Shown here: piece after piece, positions 23,925-35,123 of the stretch
Position numbering within the stretch: the stretch's first letter is position 1
Layout: every line of letters begins with the position of its first letter
Source: Molossus alvarezi
Lineage: Eukaryota > Chordata > Mammalia > Chiroptera > Molossidae
Direction: 5' to 3'
NCBI GenBank assembly: GCA_037176705.1
Contig: CM073898.1
Location: forward strand, 23,606,488-23,670,487
Length of the DNA stretch: 64,000 bases
Translations under genes and position numbers: made by a program
Notes under the pieces: model-generated
What the model was told of the DNA's origin: nothing
The model's input: only the letters and a program-made list of their open reading frames with translations
Databases searched by the model: none

Positions 23925-24200
23925 CAAGAGCCCCAAGTACCCAGCCCTGCCTATCTCTCTAGCCACATCTCCTGCAACCCCCCTGCAAAATCCCTTGGTC
24001 CCCTTCCCAACACATAATAAGCTCCTGGTGGGCTGAACCATTTGCTCCACCCTAGACACACTGTATTCTTTTCTGCCTCCGTACATTTGAGTAGGTTCTT
24101 CGCTCTTCCTGGAAGGTCCTTCCCTCCACCCCTACTCCTCCACACTTGCTGGGCGCGTCACAGTCTGCCCCACGCACTGCCCTGCACACAGACGCACAGC
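23925..24200 (+). repeat. L2 LINE relic, internal 3' part
   Basis: GCCCTGCCTATCTCTCTAGC, a CACATCTCCTGCAA block and CTTCCTGGAAGGTCCTTCCC match the L2 order. Confidence 0.6.
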
Positions 24201-25114
24201 ATCAGCTGTTAATCTTTGTGCCTCTGATCAGAAAACACATCCTGGAAGAAGGGATCCTTGGGGAAGAAGGGAGGTGTTAGTGACAGGAGGGACATCAGTG
24301 TTGACACAGGACCGCTACTGCCAGCAGCCCGAGGAGGCCGAGGAGGCCGTTGGTTTGAATCACAAATTGCAATTGGCAGCCTTGGGGCTAAATCTGACCC
24401 CAAGACATGTTTTCTTTCTGCCTTTTTTGTGGGGGAGGGGGTCGTCTTTAAATGAGGGATCACCATTTGAAAACTAGAAGGCTTCTTGTGAAAAGCTGGC
24501 TTCTCTTGAACATTTGGAAGGCAGAGCAACACTGCCCATCCATTTTCTACATGGAAGGGTTGGGAAGCCCCCACAGAGGGGGATATTCTCTGTATTTGTA
24601 TTTTTTCAGGATTCCAGCCCAGCTCCTGGAGATGGTCAGGTTTGCCGCCTCCTGGTTTAACTAACTTGGGGTTGGGGGTCAAGGCACCAGATATGAAGGA
24701 AGGTTAAAAGGGCAGGAAATTTAAAGGCATCATAAAGATGGTGGTTCAGGTAACCACCAGGGGCTTGCGGCTGTGTCATTAAGGAGGTACAGTCAGGACG
24801 AGGCCCTGGCCAAGGAGAGAAGGGAGGGATCTGGGGAGTAGGTGTCCCAGTGAGGATGAAGAGTCAGTGTGGGGGGAGCATAGGGATGAGAACTGGGTGA
24901 CCATGGTGATCAGCGTGCAGGTGTTTGACTCGAGCGAGTTCAGAGAGTGTAGCATGGGAGTGACTGGCTGAAGTGGAGGGGGAGCCAGGTCACTGGAGTT
25001 TAAAAAACCAGGTGAGGTCACGGGGGTGAAAATGCTTTTCCCACACAGACATGAAGCCTTCCAACTTACAATTACATAAAAGAGCTTGCAGGCGCGGAAT
25101 GCTCGTGGGTCCCA

Positions 25115-25310
25115 GGCACTCTCCTGAGGCGCTTTGCGTGTATCAGTTGTTTAATCTACATAGCTGTCCTATGACATAGGGATACTTGAACGAGCCCATT
25201 TTACACATGGTACAGTTGAGGCTTAGAGAGATGATAGGACTTGCCCCAGGTCATATGGATCCTGAGTGGCCAGAATTTAAGCCTAAGGCTGATGTCAGAG
25301 TGCATTTTCT
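25115..25310 (+). repeat. MIR SINE relic
   Basis: GCGCTTTGCGTGTATCAGTT, CCCATTTTACACATGGTACA, GAGGCTTAGAGAGATGATAG and TTGCCCCAGGTCATATGG follow MIR closely. Confidence 0.8.
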
Positions 25311-25738
25311 GTAACCCTACCCCCTTAGGCAGTGGGTAGGAGACACAGCCACGGAGGGAGGGCAGCCCGAGAGAGAAAAGCAACAGGTGGGGTCAGCCGG
25401 AGGTCAACTCAGAAGGGTGAGCTCCCCTCCAGCCCAGGTTTTAAGGTACTGCAAGGAAACAGCATGTTCAGGGGAGCCAGGTGGGCAGTAGCAGAGATCT
25501 GAGTGGCGCCCTTTGTGGTGATGTTCAGGTGCTGAGAGAGCTTGTCCACAGAGGAAAGGTTGGGAAGAAGGCGGTGTGGAAGGATGGGTCTGGGAAGCAG
25601 AGCAGGACCCTGTCGGCATGTGCTTCCCCTGGAGGACGGGAGACCAGAGGATCCTGCACTCTGCACTGGTGACAAGGATGAGAGGCCTGGGCGTTGACAG
25701 TCCACGTGGATCCAAGTGGGTGCACGCGGAACGGCAGC

Positions 25739-25996
25739 TGGTGCAGCCCCAGCGCAGCCCCAGGTGGCTCTGGAGGAGCGTGAGCAGCCCCAGCGCAGCC
25801 CCAGGTGGCTCTGGAGGAGTGTGAGCAGCCCCAGCGCAGCCCCAGGTGGCTCTGGAGGAGCGTGAGCAGCCCCAGCGCAGCCCCAGGTGGCTCTGGAGGA
25901 GTGTGAGCAGCCCCAGCGCAGCCCCAGGTGGCTCTGGAGGAGCGTGAGCAGCCCCAGCGCAGCCCCAGGTGGCTCTGGAGGAGCGTGAGCAGCCCC
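25739..25996. repeat. 41-bp minisatellite, about 6.3 copies
   Basis: The unit contains CAGCCCCAGCGCAGCCCCAG followed by GTGGCTCTGGAGGAG and C or T then GTGAG. The GAG(C/T) mark recurs at 25776, 25817, 25858, 25899, 25940 and 25981, always 41 bp apart. The variable base reads C, T, C, T, C, C. The period is not a multiple of three, so all three frames on a strand cycle through the same peptide. This creates long but meaningless open frames. Confidence 0.95.
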
Positions 25997-26066
25997 ACAG
26001 TGACGCTCTGCTCAAGTTTTCACATAGAAGGGCAGTCCTGACGTCACTGGTGGTGGTCTTCACTGG

Positions 26067-26087
26067 CGGGGGGGCGGGGGGGGGGGA
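26067..26087 (+). repeat. G-rich tract
   Basis: Two long G runs separated by single C bases; able in principle to form a G-quadruplex. Also prone to assembly length error. Confidence 0.7.
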
Positions 26088-28181
26088 TAGTCCACATCCC
26101 ACTGCGCTCATTTGTGAGTGTCTATTCAACACCTTCCTGGACTGAGGGCCAGACCTCGTGTGCTCAGTGCCCTGCTGCGTGTACACACTCAGCCAGTAGG
26201 TATGAGATTAATGAGAACCAGCCAACCCCACGCTCCAGAGCATGCATTTCTCATGCTGGTGACAGTTCTGGCTGGAAATGGGATCACCTTATGTTGCTGC
26301 ATTAACACTCACTCTCCTCCTCCCCAAGTGCAACGTGCCATCCCCCTCCTGACAGGCTGTCCCTGCAGCTCTCACTTCGCCCCCTTCACTCTCTTGGGCC
26401 ATCCTGCCCACCGCAGCCCGAGGAAGGAAAGGCTGGGCCGTTGGCTGCTGGGGGTCAGGAGCGGGTTGTGGGGCTGGCCCGAGGGCGGCTCAGGAAGCCT
26501 GCCAGAGCCCAGATGTCAGTCAGCCTTCAGCAGGGCCCTGGGCCCTGGGGGTTCTGCCCAGCGGTATTTCTGTGCCTCTGGCTTTCCTGCTGCCAGGGTT
26601 GGGTCCCTCGGGAACTTCCCCAGCTCTGTTCCCAAGCAGGTCACATCAAGGTGACAGTGTGTGTGACCGGTGCCATCAGTTTCTGGTCACCACACCTACT
26701 TACCGTGGGGCGTGGTTCTGCATGGTAATTTTGCAAATCGAATAGGGCCACGTGGGCTCACAGCTCCCATTCTCCTACCGTTTTTGCCACTTTTTCTTTT
26801 AACTGAGCACCTAACGTAAGTTCCTGAGCCACGTGCCAGCCTCCTGGAGGGCGCAGCCGGCAGCCCCTTGAGCAGGCTGGGGAGAGGAGAGCTGTAATGA
26901 CCACCCCGCCGAGGGCTGGCAGAGGCTTCATTACTGTTACCAGTACTAGGAAATACAAAGGAATACTTGACCTAAGAGCCCTCAGCTTCCACCTTCCCTC
27001 TGTTGGAACGCATCCTCCAGGTGCCCCTGCCCCCAAGATAAGAGAGGATGATGACAAGAAACACAGAGTCACTTTGCTGTTGTCTCTGAAGGGAAAGTGA
27101 AGAATGTGCCATTTGTGATTGTGCCGGTAACAGCGGCCGGGACATCCTCGGGGCCACAGCTCGCTGTGCCGACACCAGTTTCCCACTTGGTGGGCGCGAT
27201 GTAGGGAGGTCTTACAGGAATCGGCTCAAGGAAAGGGGCAGGGGTTTGTGACAGAGCAGTGAGCCCCACCTGCGGAGACATGAGGAAAAGACAACCTGAG
27301 GACCTCCACAGAGAGGAGAGCAGTTGTCCATAAGGAGGGTTTGACCCCAGGTGGGAAACCCATTTCTTTTTTTGGATGCTTTATTTGCAGCCTCTTTTCT
27401 GAACGTGTACATTCCTGGAAAGAGTTACGAAATTTAATTAGTAGAAAGAGAGTACATGCGATTTAATGAAAGTGGAAGTTACTTTTAATAGAACAGGAAT
27501 GTTGCATGTGTCATTGTGTTGCCGTTTCTGACGGTTATTTCATTATACACTGGAATTCTCTGCACAGGTACTTTGCCCTTCGGGTTCCTCGTGTATCCTT
27601 GCTTCCTGACTAAGAGGAGACCTCCCCCCACCTGTGAAGAGTGGCTTTTGATTTGTAGGCGGTGGTTCTCCCCTTTCAGAGGGCTCGAGCACTCGGTTCA
27701 GATGTGGAATAAATCCAGCTTGAGGAGACTTCGTTTGCAGAGACCCCACAAAGCTGTTTTTCCTCTAGGATATGGGCAGGGGTGAGGATCTGCTTGGGGA
27801 ACGTGAGGAGCCTGGGGGTTTGCTGCTTCCAGATCTCCCCTGCAGAAGGAGTTTATCACAGGGGATATCAGAATGACATTCACCCCAGCTCCACGGGGCA
27901 CCCACCACGGGGCACATTCCAGGGGCATGGGAATGGCAGAGAGGACTCCTCGGCCTCACGGCCCCTTCTAGCAATTCCCTGTGGCTTAGCATCCTCTGTG
28001 GTCCTTCAGTCGTTCTGGCCAAACAGACTCCTGGTTCTTCCATTTAGGACCGAAGCCGTAGCTTGGTTATGAAGACAAGCCTAGCGAGAGCAGACACCAG
28101 GGCTGGGTGTGTGGTTTCTTCTCCTGCATTGCTCGGTCTTCTTTCGTAGGAAGGGGGAAAGAGCAGCAGAGGAGCCGGGTA

Positions 28182-28306
28182 TGAAGGTTGAGGTTCTTGG
28201 TGAGGGGGAAGAGGGTGAGGAGGGGGAGGTGGCCAGCCTGGACTATGTGACTGGTCTGCTCCAGGGACGGGGTGCGGGCAGTAAGGAGGCAGGGATGGGG
28301 AGAGGT
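28182..28306 (+). repeat. Duplicated segment, copy A (unique context)
   Basis: A 125-bp GA-rich segment beginning TGAAGGTTGAGGTTCTTGG. It matches copy B at 28854-29005 with about six substitutions over the first 115 bp. It lacks 27 bp present in copy B; the gap falls between short GATG repeats. Confidence 0.9.
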
Positions 28307-28324
28307 GGGCAATAATAGAACTGC

Positions 28325-28450
28325 GGGGGTTTTATAGTTAGAAGAAAGCTCATTAATGGTTCAACCATCTCATTTTATGGCTGAGAACACTGAGCATCCC
28401 AGTTTAAGTGGCCTGCTAGTGGTCACACATTTTCTGGTGGATGATTGTGT
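28325..28450 (+). repeat. MIR-like relic
   Basis: CATCTCATTTTATGGCTGAG, then AACACTGAGCATCCCAG and CTGCTAGTGGTCACACA resemble the MIR 3' half. Confidence 0.55.
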
Positions 28451-28660
28451 TGGATAGTAAATTAAGTTGTTCTTTTCTTCACTGCACCTGTCTCACAGGA
28501 TGGAGTCTTTATTGTAAATGATCAGGAGCAAGTGCTAATAATCATCACTCTCATTAAAATGTTAAAACCAGTTGACCTTGGTTTTTTCAATGGGAAGTGC
28601 AGATTAAACAGTGGCAGCCAAGACCCTGCACCTCCAGGAGTTTCTCAGAAAGTCTCCCTG

Positions 28661-28819
28661 GCCCTGGCTGGTTTGGCTCAGCAGTTAGAGCATCGGCCTG
28701 TGGTCCAGAGAGACCTGGGTTCGGTTCCCACTAAGGGTACGTACCTCGGTTGCAGTTTGTCCCCAGCCCTGGTTGGGTCATGTGGGTGGCGACCACTCGA
28801 TGTGTCCTTTTCACGTCGG

Positions 28820-28857
<38 letters not shown>

Positions 28858-29092
28858 GATTGAGGTTCTTGGTGAGGGGAAAGAGGGCGAGGAGGGGGAG
28901 GTGGCCAGCCTGGACTGTGTGACTCGTCTGCTCCAGGGATGGGGTGCGGGCAGTAAGGAGGCAGGGATGAGCCAGAGTCAGACTGTGGCAGTGATGGGGA
29001 GAGGTTCTATCTGAACCCCTATCTGAACAAATCTCCCACTCTATCTGAACAAAAAATGGAAAAATGTCCTCGGGTGAGGATTTAAAAAAAGC
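28661..29092 (+). mobile_element. Ves SINE carrying an internal foreign insert
   Basis: The head (GCCCTGGCTGGTTTGGCTCAG) to the CT tract ends near 28853. The usual Ves tail (CACTCTATCTGAAC, AAAAAATGGAAAAATGTCC) resumes near 29035. Between them is copy B of the segment also found at 28182-28306. The whole composite is bracketed by near-identical AAGTCTCCCTG (28650-28660) and AAGTCGCCCTG (29093-29103). So one SINE insertion was later invaded, rather than two SINEs lying side by side. Confidence 0.85.
28854..29005 (+). repeat. Duplicated segment, copy B (inside the SINE)
   Basis: A 152-bp direct copy of 28182-28306, retaining 27 bp that copy A lacks. It is followed by two extra partial copies of the SINE motif CTATCTGAAC before the true SINE tail resumes. 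Confidence 0.9.
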
Positions 29093-30224
29093 AAGTCGCC
29101 CTGGATTCCCTCCGGTGGAGTCACCCAGGAAGCTTCCTCCACAGGCAGAGTCTGGAGCGCTGACCCACACTTGCAGAGAAACAGTCTCTGTGTGTAGCAC
29201 ACTGGAATCTGCATTCCAGACAACTCCATAGTCTTTCCCTCCACACACCAGTTTTGAAAAGCACTGTACCTATTAGCTCTTGGTCTAAAATTTGTAAAAA
29301 TAAAAACTATTAAAACAAGTCTAACCTCTGGCTTATTAGACATGAAGAAATATTTATTCCAGATTACTGTTTAGATGCCTTTATCATTCATTGTTCTCAT
29401 TTACAGGGTGAGTAAAATGTGTCCCTGCACTAGGGGACTTCACAGGAGAAAAAGCAGGATTTTGATTTTGTAGGATGAGCAGGTTCACTGCAAGAGTTCA
29501 GTGCCCCTGGGTACTATCGAAGGGCAGAGGGGGAGAAAAATCAGGCCTGGTTGCCCTCTGATGACAGAAGGCCTTGTGGAGTGGGTGGTCTTAAGCTGTG
29601 TGGAATTCACCAGGGGCGAGAGGGTGAGGCAGGGGTTAGGCAGGCGGACATTGAGCCGTGGCACGGAGTGATAAGGGGCAGGGGCGGGTAGATTGAGGGA
29701 ATGGCATATTGCCATTGTCGCTCCACTGAGGGGCATAGGGAGGAACCAGTGGAGTCTGGAAGCTGAAAGATACGGAGAGGCCGGACCTGAAGCACCCTGT
29801 CAGCTCTGCCAGGACTCCGGCCTCTGGCCTGCCTGGGACTGACTGTGTAAGTCCAGGAAACTCACGACATGAAAGCAAGCGTAAGTGTGCACCGCTTTGC
29901 ACCCGCAGAACCAGCCAGCAGGGGCCTCCCAAGGAAGGGAGTGCCCTCTAGGGGCTGAGATGATTCCTGAGTGCCGTTCCTCATTGTTCTCGGCGCTCCT
30001 GCCCACTGGGCTGAATCCAGTGCCTGTTCCGGAGGGAGAGACCGCTCCACCAACCCACCTGGCTGCAGCTCTGATTACATCATGCAGGCATTTCATTGAT
30101 AAGCTACCGTGATTGATCATTATCTTATACTGGGACTAACATTAGAGGCTTGCTTTCCCTGGCAGATAGCTTCTGGCAAATTGTATTTCTGGCAAATACA
30201 GGTTGCTTCTTGGTCGGAGTTAAA

Positions 30225-30490
30225 AAGCCCTTAGCCCATATATTGTATAGTTCTGTTTATATGAACTGTCCAGGATAGGCCAGTCCATAGATTAGTGGGT
30301 GCCAGGGGCTGGCAGAGGTGAATGGGGAGCGCAGGGTTTCTTTACAGGTGATGAAATGTCCTAACCTAGGCAGCAGTGATGGTTGCCCAGCCCTGGGAAC
30401 GTAAACCACTGGACTGTGCACCTGAAAGGGGTGAATAGTATGCGCTGGGAATGTTGTCTCAGTGAAGCTGTTATTTAATTTTTTTGGTTT
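30225..30490 (+). mobile_element. Old L1 3' end (L1M type)
   Basis: TCTGTTTATATGAACTGTCC, GGATAGGCCAGTCCATAG, TTAGTGGGTGCCAGGGGCTG and GTGAAGCTGTTATTTAA follow the 3' untranslated end of older L1 families. Confidence 0.75.
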
Positions 30491-31527
30491 TTTAGTTGGG
30501 ACTTTTTAAAGCCCTCAGCACTTCTGTTTCCAAGGTATCACGCAGGCAGCTCTACCTGAAGGACTTCTTTTTTAGTTGACAATATAGAAATCCCAGTGCT
30601 TTCTTTTGCACTTTCTTTTTGTTTTGTTTAGTTAATATCGTTCCTTTTCTATTCATCTTCAGTTCTGTTTCATTTAAAAAGTATGTATATAATGAAAAAT
30701 GTACATGGTAGGTCCAAAGAGAGTTTGTGGGAAGACGAGTGCTTGAGTCACCACAACACAGGGAGAGAAGGGCCTTACAAAGTGTGCTGTTGTTTGAGGT
30801 TGGCCTGGAACGACGGATGGACTGTAGACAGACGGCTGGCAGTGCGGGCTGGAGGAGTGTGCAGCCCGGCAGGGTGTTGGAGGACAGAATGTGACTGCAG
30901 CCCGAGGGAGAGGAAGAGGTACCGGAGAGTGTGGAATGCGAGGCTAGAAAGTGATCAAGTGCGAAGTAGTAGAAGATTTTCAACTAGGAAGCACAGGAAC
31001 TGAGCCGTAGGGTGGGTATGGCATAGTTTGGGACCAGGAGGGACTTGGGTGAGTGGGAACCAGGTCAGAGCCCAGACATGGAGGGAGGGAGGGTTTCAGA
31101 AGGGAGGAGTAAGCGGTGACCTCAATTTAATAAGCTTCTCTTTCTTCCTCCTGTTAGTCATCTTGCCTGCCACGAGCCTGTTTTCTCTTGCTCCTTAGTC
31201 AGGCATTGGGGTAAAAGGCAGCAGGGAGACTGAGGAGGGGTGCAGAAACAAGAATAGAAATGAAGAGAAAAGGTGGTGAGGACAAGGTATAGTTTGCATG
31301 CTTTGGTTCTGTGATTCAGCATTTCCTCTTCATGACTTGGTGGGAAAAAATCTAGTCTCTTTCAGTGGAAAATATAGGATAGGAAGTCTTATTTAATTCC
31401 AGTTTAGGTGAAACTCTGTGTGCCTCCCTGTCCCCATCTTTAAAAGGGAAGAGTGCCTACCTCCACTGTTGGTAAACCAGAGAATCCAGAAGTCTTATTA
31501 AAGACTTTTTAAAAATACATTGGACTC

Positions 31528-31778
31528 GCCCTGGTCGGTTTGGCTCAGCGGTTAGAGCGTCCACCTGCGGTCTGGAGAGACCCGGGTTCGGTTCCCGTTA
31601 AGGGCATGTACCTCGGTTGCGGTTTGTCTCCGACCCTGGTTGGTCGTGCGGGTGGCAGCCACTCGATGTGTCCCTTTCACATCGATGTTTCCCTCTCTCT
31701 CTCTCTTCCTCTCTCTCCCTCCCACTCTATCTGTACAAAAAATGGAAAAATGTCCTCGGGTGAGGATAAAAAAAAAAT
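31528..31778 (+). mobile_element. Ves SINE, full length
   Basis: GCCCTGGTCGGTTTGGCTCAG head to a poly-A tail. Perfect 17-bp target duplication AAAAATACATTGGACTC at 31511-31527 and 31779-31795. Confidence 0.95.
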
Positions 31779-33339
31779 AAAAATACATTGGACTCAGCTA
31801 ATTTGTAGACATCCATTTCCTTGGCAAATAAGGGTCATGATGGCATCCCCATTTGTTATCTGACAGTGAGTGTAGACATCTCTGTCAAAGAAAACTCATG
31901 TCAGCTCTATTATGTTGAATTCCGTGAAATTGCTATTTGACTGTTTTCAACCTGCAAAGAAATGGCTGTTTCAGGAAGTTTCAACTTCACAGATAATTGC
32001 TTGATAGTTACCTGACATAGCCCAGAGTTTCACCTTTTCTGTCAATTCTTTCTATATTAAGGTGCTAATGATCTTTAACATACGCTCACCTCAAGTTCAG
32101 GGGAAGCCGGGAAGTCAAAGGAGGGCAGCCAGGTGGCGAGGGCTTGCCAAGGGCGAAGCGAGGAGGGCAGGGTGTGAGAGCAGCCAGCAAACCGAGGCCA
32201 GGGCACCAGTCCTTGGATCCTTAAAATGCAGGCATTCTGGTTTAGAGGTGACACTTCTGCCTCAAGGGTTTTCCTTTTCTAGGTGGGGTCGTGGGCAGTT
32301 TGGACAGTTTCGGGTCTTCTGCAAGATGCTGGAGAGGACCTGTGTGCGTCTCTAGGGAAACGAGATACTTAAATATTGGGACACAGATCAAATGTTAATG
32401 GGGAAAAGGACTTAGAACAAGTTCCGGTTTTCAGGGCGGCGTGATTCCTGGCAGCCTAGCAGAGCCGGGCGCATAGGGCAGGTGCTGCTCAGTAAAGGTC
32501 ACTGAAGGGTTGAAGGATAACATATGAAGACGTATTGTTTCGGTTGATTGTATGCTCTTGGTGTTTACATTAGCATGACTGGAACACATCAGCAGGCAAG
32601 AATGTGAATCCCAGCTCTTCTTGTAGGAATCTTCCATTGTGATCACATCCAGATACTGAGATCAGGGTGTGGCCTCTCCGTACTTAGAATGTTGCTTGCA
32701 ATAAATGTAAACAGTTTATTGCTACTGTAATATCACAGTGTTTCGGTTATGTGCTTAATACTGCAGTGGCTGGGCGTGTAAAACTGAAAGACGATAGGGT
32801 AATCTACGAGGGACCACGGTGCTTGTCCTGTAGGAATACAGATTGTCATCAAGAGCTCCCAGCTCCACTCAGAAAAAGGCAGACATTTGTGTTAAGCCAT
32901 GGGCAGAAATACCATCGCAGCAAAACCTTAATTATGTAAGACCCTCTTCTCCCGGGAATCCAGCGTAATTGTGCCCCCTGTAGAAGAAGCCCGAGAGGGC
33001 CGGCCGTGGGCGTTCACACCGTTCCCGTGGCTTCAGTGACCGTTGGTGCATATTTTAACTTCCATTTGTTTCCTTTTAGTTCTGCGGTTAACTAGAGATG
33101 TACTTAACACCTCTGGACCTGATTACTGAGGTTGTCGTGGACTCCGGAATATTTTAATTTATTAAAGATCTGAAGAATGATAGAGGAACAAAAGAGTCAC
33201 ATAAGAAGGGGAATAAAACAGAATTAATGAATGTGTTAAGAGTCCTTCTCTGCTGGGCATGTTACCTTCTCCTCTTGACCCACACTGTCCATAAGTACCC
33301 ACATATTTCCTGTAAGGATGCCTCTTTGTAGGGTATGTT

Positions 33340-33720
33340 TCTTTCACTCTGTCTCCCCGGGAACTCCTGTAGTCGTCCTCTCCGCCCTCTGACCACGCTT
33401 GTCCCCAGGAGAGTTCCAGAGCAGGTGGCGAGCCGCTCCGCCCTGTGTCGCGTTCACGTCCCGACGCCCTGCTGCCCGAGCATCTCCTTGCCTGCCCCTC
33501 GTTCTTCTAGCAGGTTCGCGCCAGGCGGCGGACCACTTGGCTCCCAGTGCGTTTGCCCTGCCCTGTCTCTCTGCGTTTTGGCAAGTTCCGCGGCAGAGCG
33601 GCAGTGGTGGGTGAGAGCAAGCCCCCTGCCGGTGCCAGTGCTGAGAAATGCACACGGCGGCTCGGAAGGGCCTCTTCCAAAGGGCTGGCACGAGGTCCAC
33701 TTACAGAAGCTCGGGCCCTT
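33340..33720. other. GC- and CpG-richer intronic patch
   Basis: Many CG dinucleotides (for example GGCGAGCCGCTCCGCCCTG) stand out from AT-rich surroundings about 600 bp before the exon at 34305. No repeat family or gene is recognised. A small CpG island or simply unmethylated sequence are both possible. Confidence 0.4.
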
Positions 33721-34304
33721 TATTTGCACAGAGCTCTTCCGTCTTCACTCAGTCTGTTTCTTGTTAGACACAATTATAAATTACTCAGTGTGGATCCACA
33801 TGAGGTTGCTACTAGACACAGTCACACTCACACAAAGAAAGAAAAGAAAAGTGGAAAGCCAGTAACTAAATAGTTGAAAGAAGAGCCAGGAAAATCTCTG
33901 AAAAATACCCAAAAGGCAGCAACAAAGCGGCAAGACGGGCCCTTGGGCTCAGGAGCACTCCTCAGCTTGTCCAAGCCTCGCTGGTTTCTGGGGTAACACG
34001 CGTGTGCCTGTGCGTGGCCTGCGTCACGAGAGGTGGCTATGCTCAACCGTGGTCTAGTTAAGTAAGAAATGAAGTAATGCATTCGGGGAATATTTATGTC
34101 AAAATGGTGTAAGTTTAAAATCTTGGTTTGTATTGTGTAATGAGCCTTAGTTATGTGGGATGTCCCTCCCTGGTCCCCAGCGACACCAGATAAACAGGAC
34201 AGTGTCATACGGTGGAGTGAGTTTGCCACAGCCACTCTGTGGTCTCCCGACTTCTATGTTGTTGTTTATTCATGGGGTTTTCCTTCCCTTTTCTTTGGTT
34301 TCAG

Positions 34305-34426
34305 ATGCGAGTGTCTCTCTGGCTTATGTGGTTTCCCCGTGTGTGAGGTGGGATCCATTCCCCGCATAGTCTCTCGTGGAGATGGGACACCCGGAAAGTG
34401 CTGTGATGTCTTTGAATGTGTTAATG
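34305..34426 (+). CDS. CRIM1: CRIM1 coding exon (probable exon 5): second half of linker module copy 2, with RGD
   Basis: This 122-bp exon finishes the Arg codon begun at 11826-11827. It encodes CECLSGLCGFPVCEV through KCCDVFECVN and ends with the first base of a Glu codon completed at 44767-44768. The acceptor has a long pyrimidine tract ending TTTCAG; the donor is AATG|GTACGT. Seven cysteines (module positions 42, 44, 49, 54, 73, 74, 79) align with copy 1. An Arg-Gly-Asp triplet is encoded at 34375-34383. The known CRIM1 protein carries an RGD cell-attachment motif at this place, while the matching position of copy 1 has no RGD. Phases are 2-1, so this exon cannot be skipped alone without a frameshift. 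Confidence 0.95.
34375..34383 (+). other. CRIM1: RGD motif codons in CRIM1
   Basis: CGT GGA GAT encodes Arg-Gly-Asp in the loop before the CCDVFEC end of linker module copy 2. The known human protein has an annotated RGD cell-attachment motif at the same place. Confidence 0.9.
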
Positions 34427-35123
34427 GTACGTGGGGTCTCTTGTTCTCAGAGAGTGTACATTTGTGCAGGAGGAGGGGGAGGAGGGCGGGTTCAATCCAG
34501 CGGTGTCTGCCTTTTATACAGCAGGGCATACACTCAGGGGCTTGATGAAACTCGCTCAGAAAGGAGGCTCGGTTACGATCCCAGCGTGCGGTCACGGACG
34601 TCAGGGCATCATCGTTCCATCCACCAGAGAGAGGATCTGGGAAACGTAATAGCAGATTGCATGGAGCTGTCATATTCTGCTGGGTTTCAGTAGCACAGCA
34701 ATTTCAGGATTTCAAGGAAAAACCATAATGCTGTGATCACACTGGTCCTGTCATCTCCCCATCTCGGTGCTGTCGGGAGGTAACAGGTGGGACCAGCACC
34801 ACACGGAGCTACCGCAGTGTGAAAACAAAAGACATTGAGCCTCCGGGCGCACATTTTCCTGCTTAGAGAGAACCTCTGCGACCAGTGCTTGGTCACCAGC
34901 GTTGGCCTGCTGTCAGTTGGAGCCCTGTGGCCCAGAAATAGGATTCTGCAGTCACAAGATTCCTTCAAATAGAATCCACCTCTCCCTTTCACCTTGCGTG
35001 AGAGGGTTTGGTGTTTGGGGGCAGGGTGTTCGTTGAAGTTAAATGCCAGAAGACAGGAGAACCTAAAATGCCCCTCTATCAGAATTTTCAGAAGAAAAAT
35101 GAAGAGTGAAACTCACTAGTGAT

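Larger units (their letters stand above)
11828..34304 (+). other. CRIM1: CRIM1 intron between probable exons 4 and 5 (22,477 bp)
   Basis: This is the largest complete intron in the window. It holds L2 relics near 14-14.7 kb and 24 kb, four antisense Ves SINEs (15.6-17.7 kb), an old unassigned repeat at 17.0-17.4 kb, a CT/CA tract at 21.2 kb, a 41-bp minisatellite at 25.7-26.0 kb, a composite Ves SINE at 28.7-29.1 kb, an L1 3' end at 30.2 kb and a sense Ves at 31.5 kb. A CpG-richer patch lies at about 33340-33720. I found no exon in it. It ends in a strong pyrimidine tract and TTTCAG. Confidence 0.88.

Noticed and set aside
25739..25996. CRISPR-like regular repeats
   Set aside because: The repeats are contiguous with no unique spacers, in a mammalian genome; this is a minisatellite.
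25404..26186. 260-codon open frame on the minus strand and overlapping frames
   Set aside because: It is produced by the 41-bp minisatellite; the peptide is a cyclic repeat in several frames and matches nothing I know.
33335..33865. 176-codon open frame in the CpG-richer patch
   Set aside because: Open frames on both strands reflect GC content; nothing resembles a known protein.
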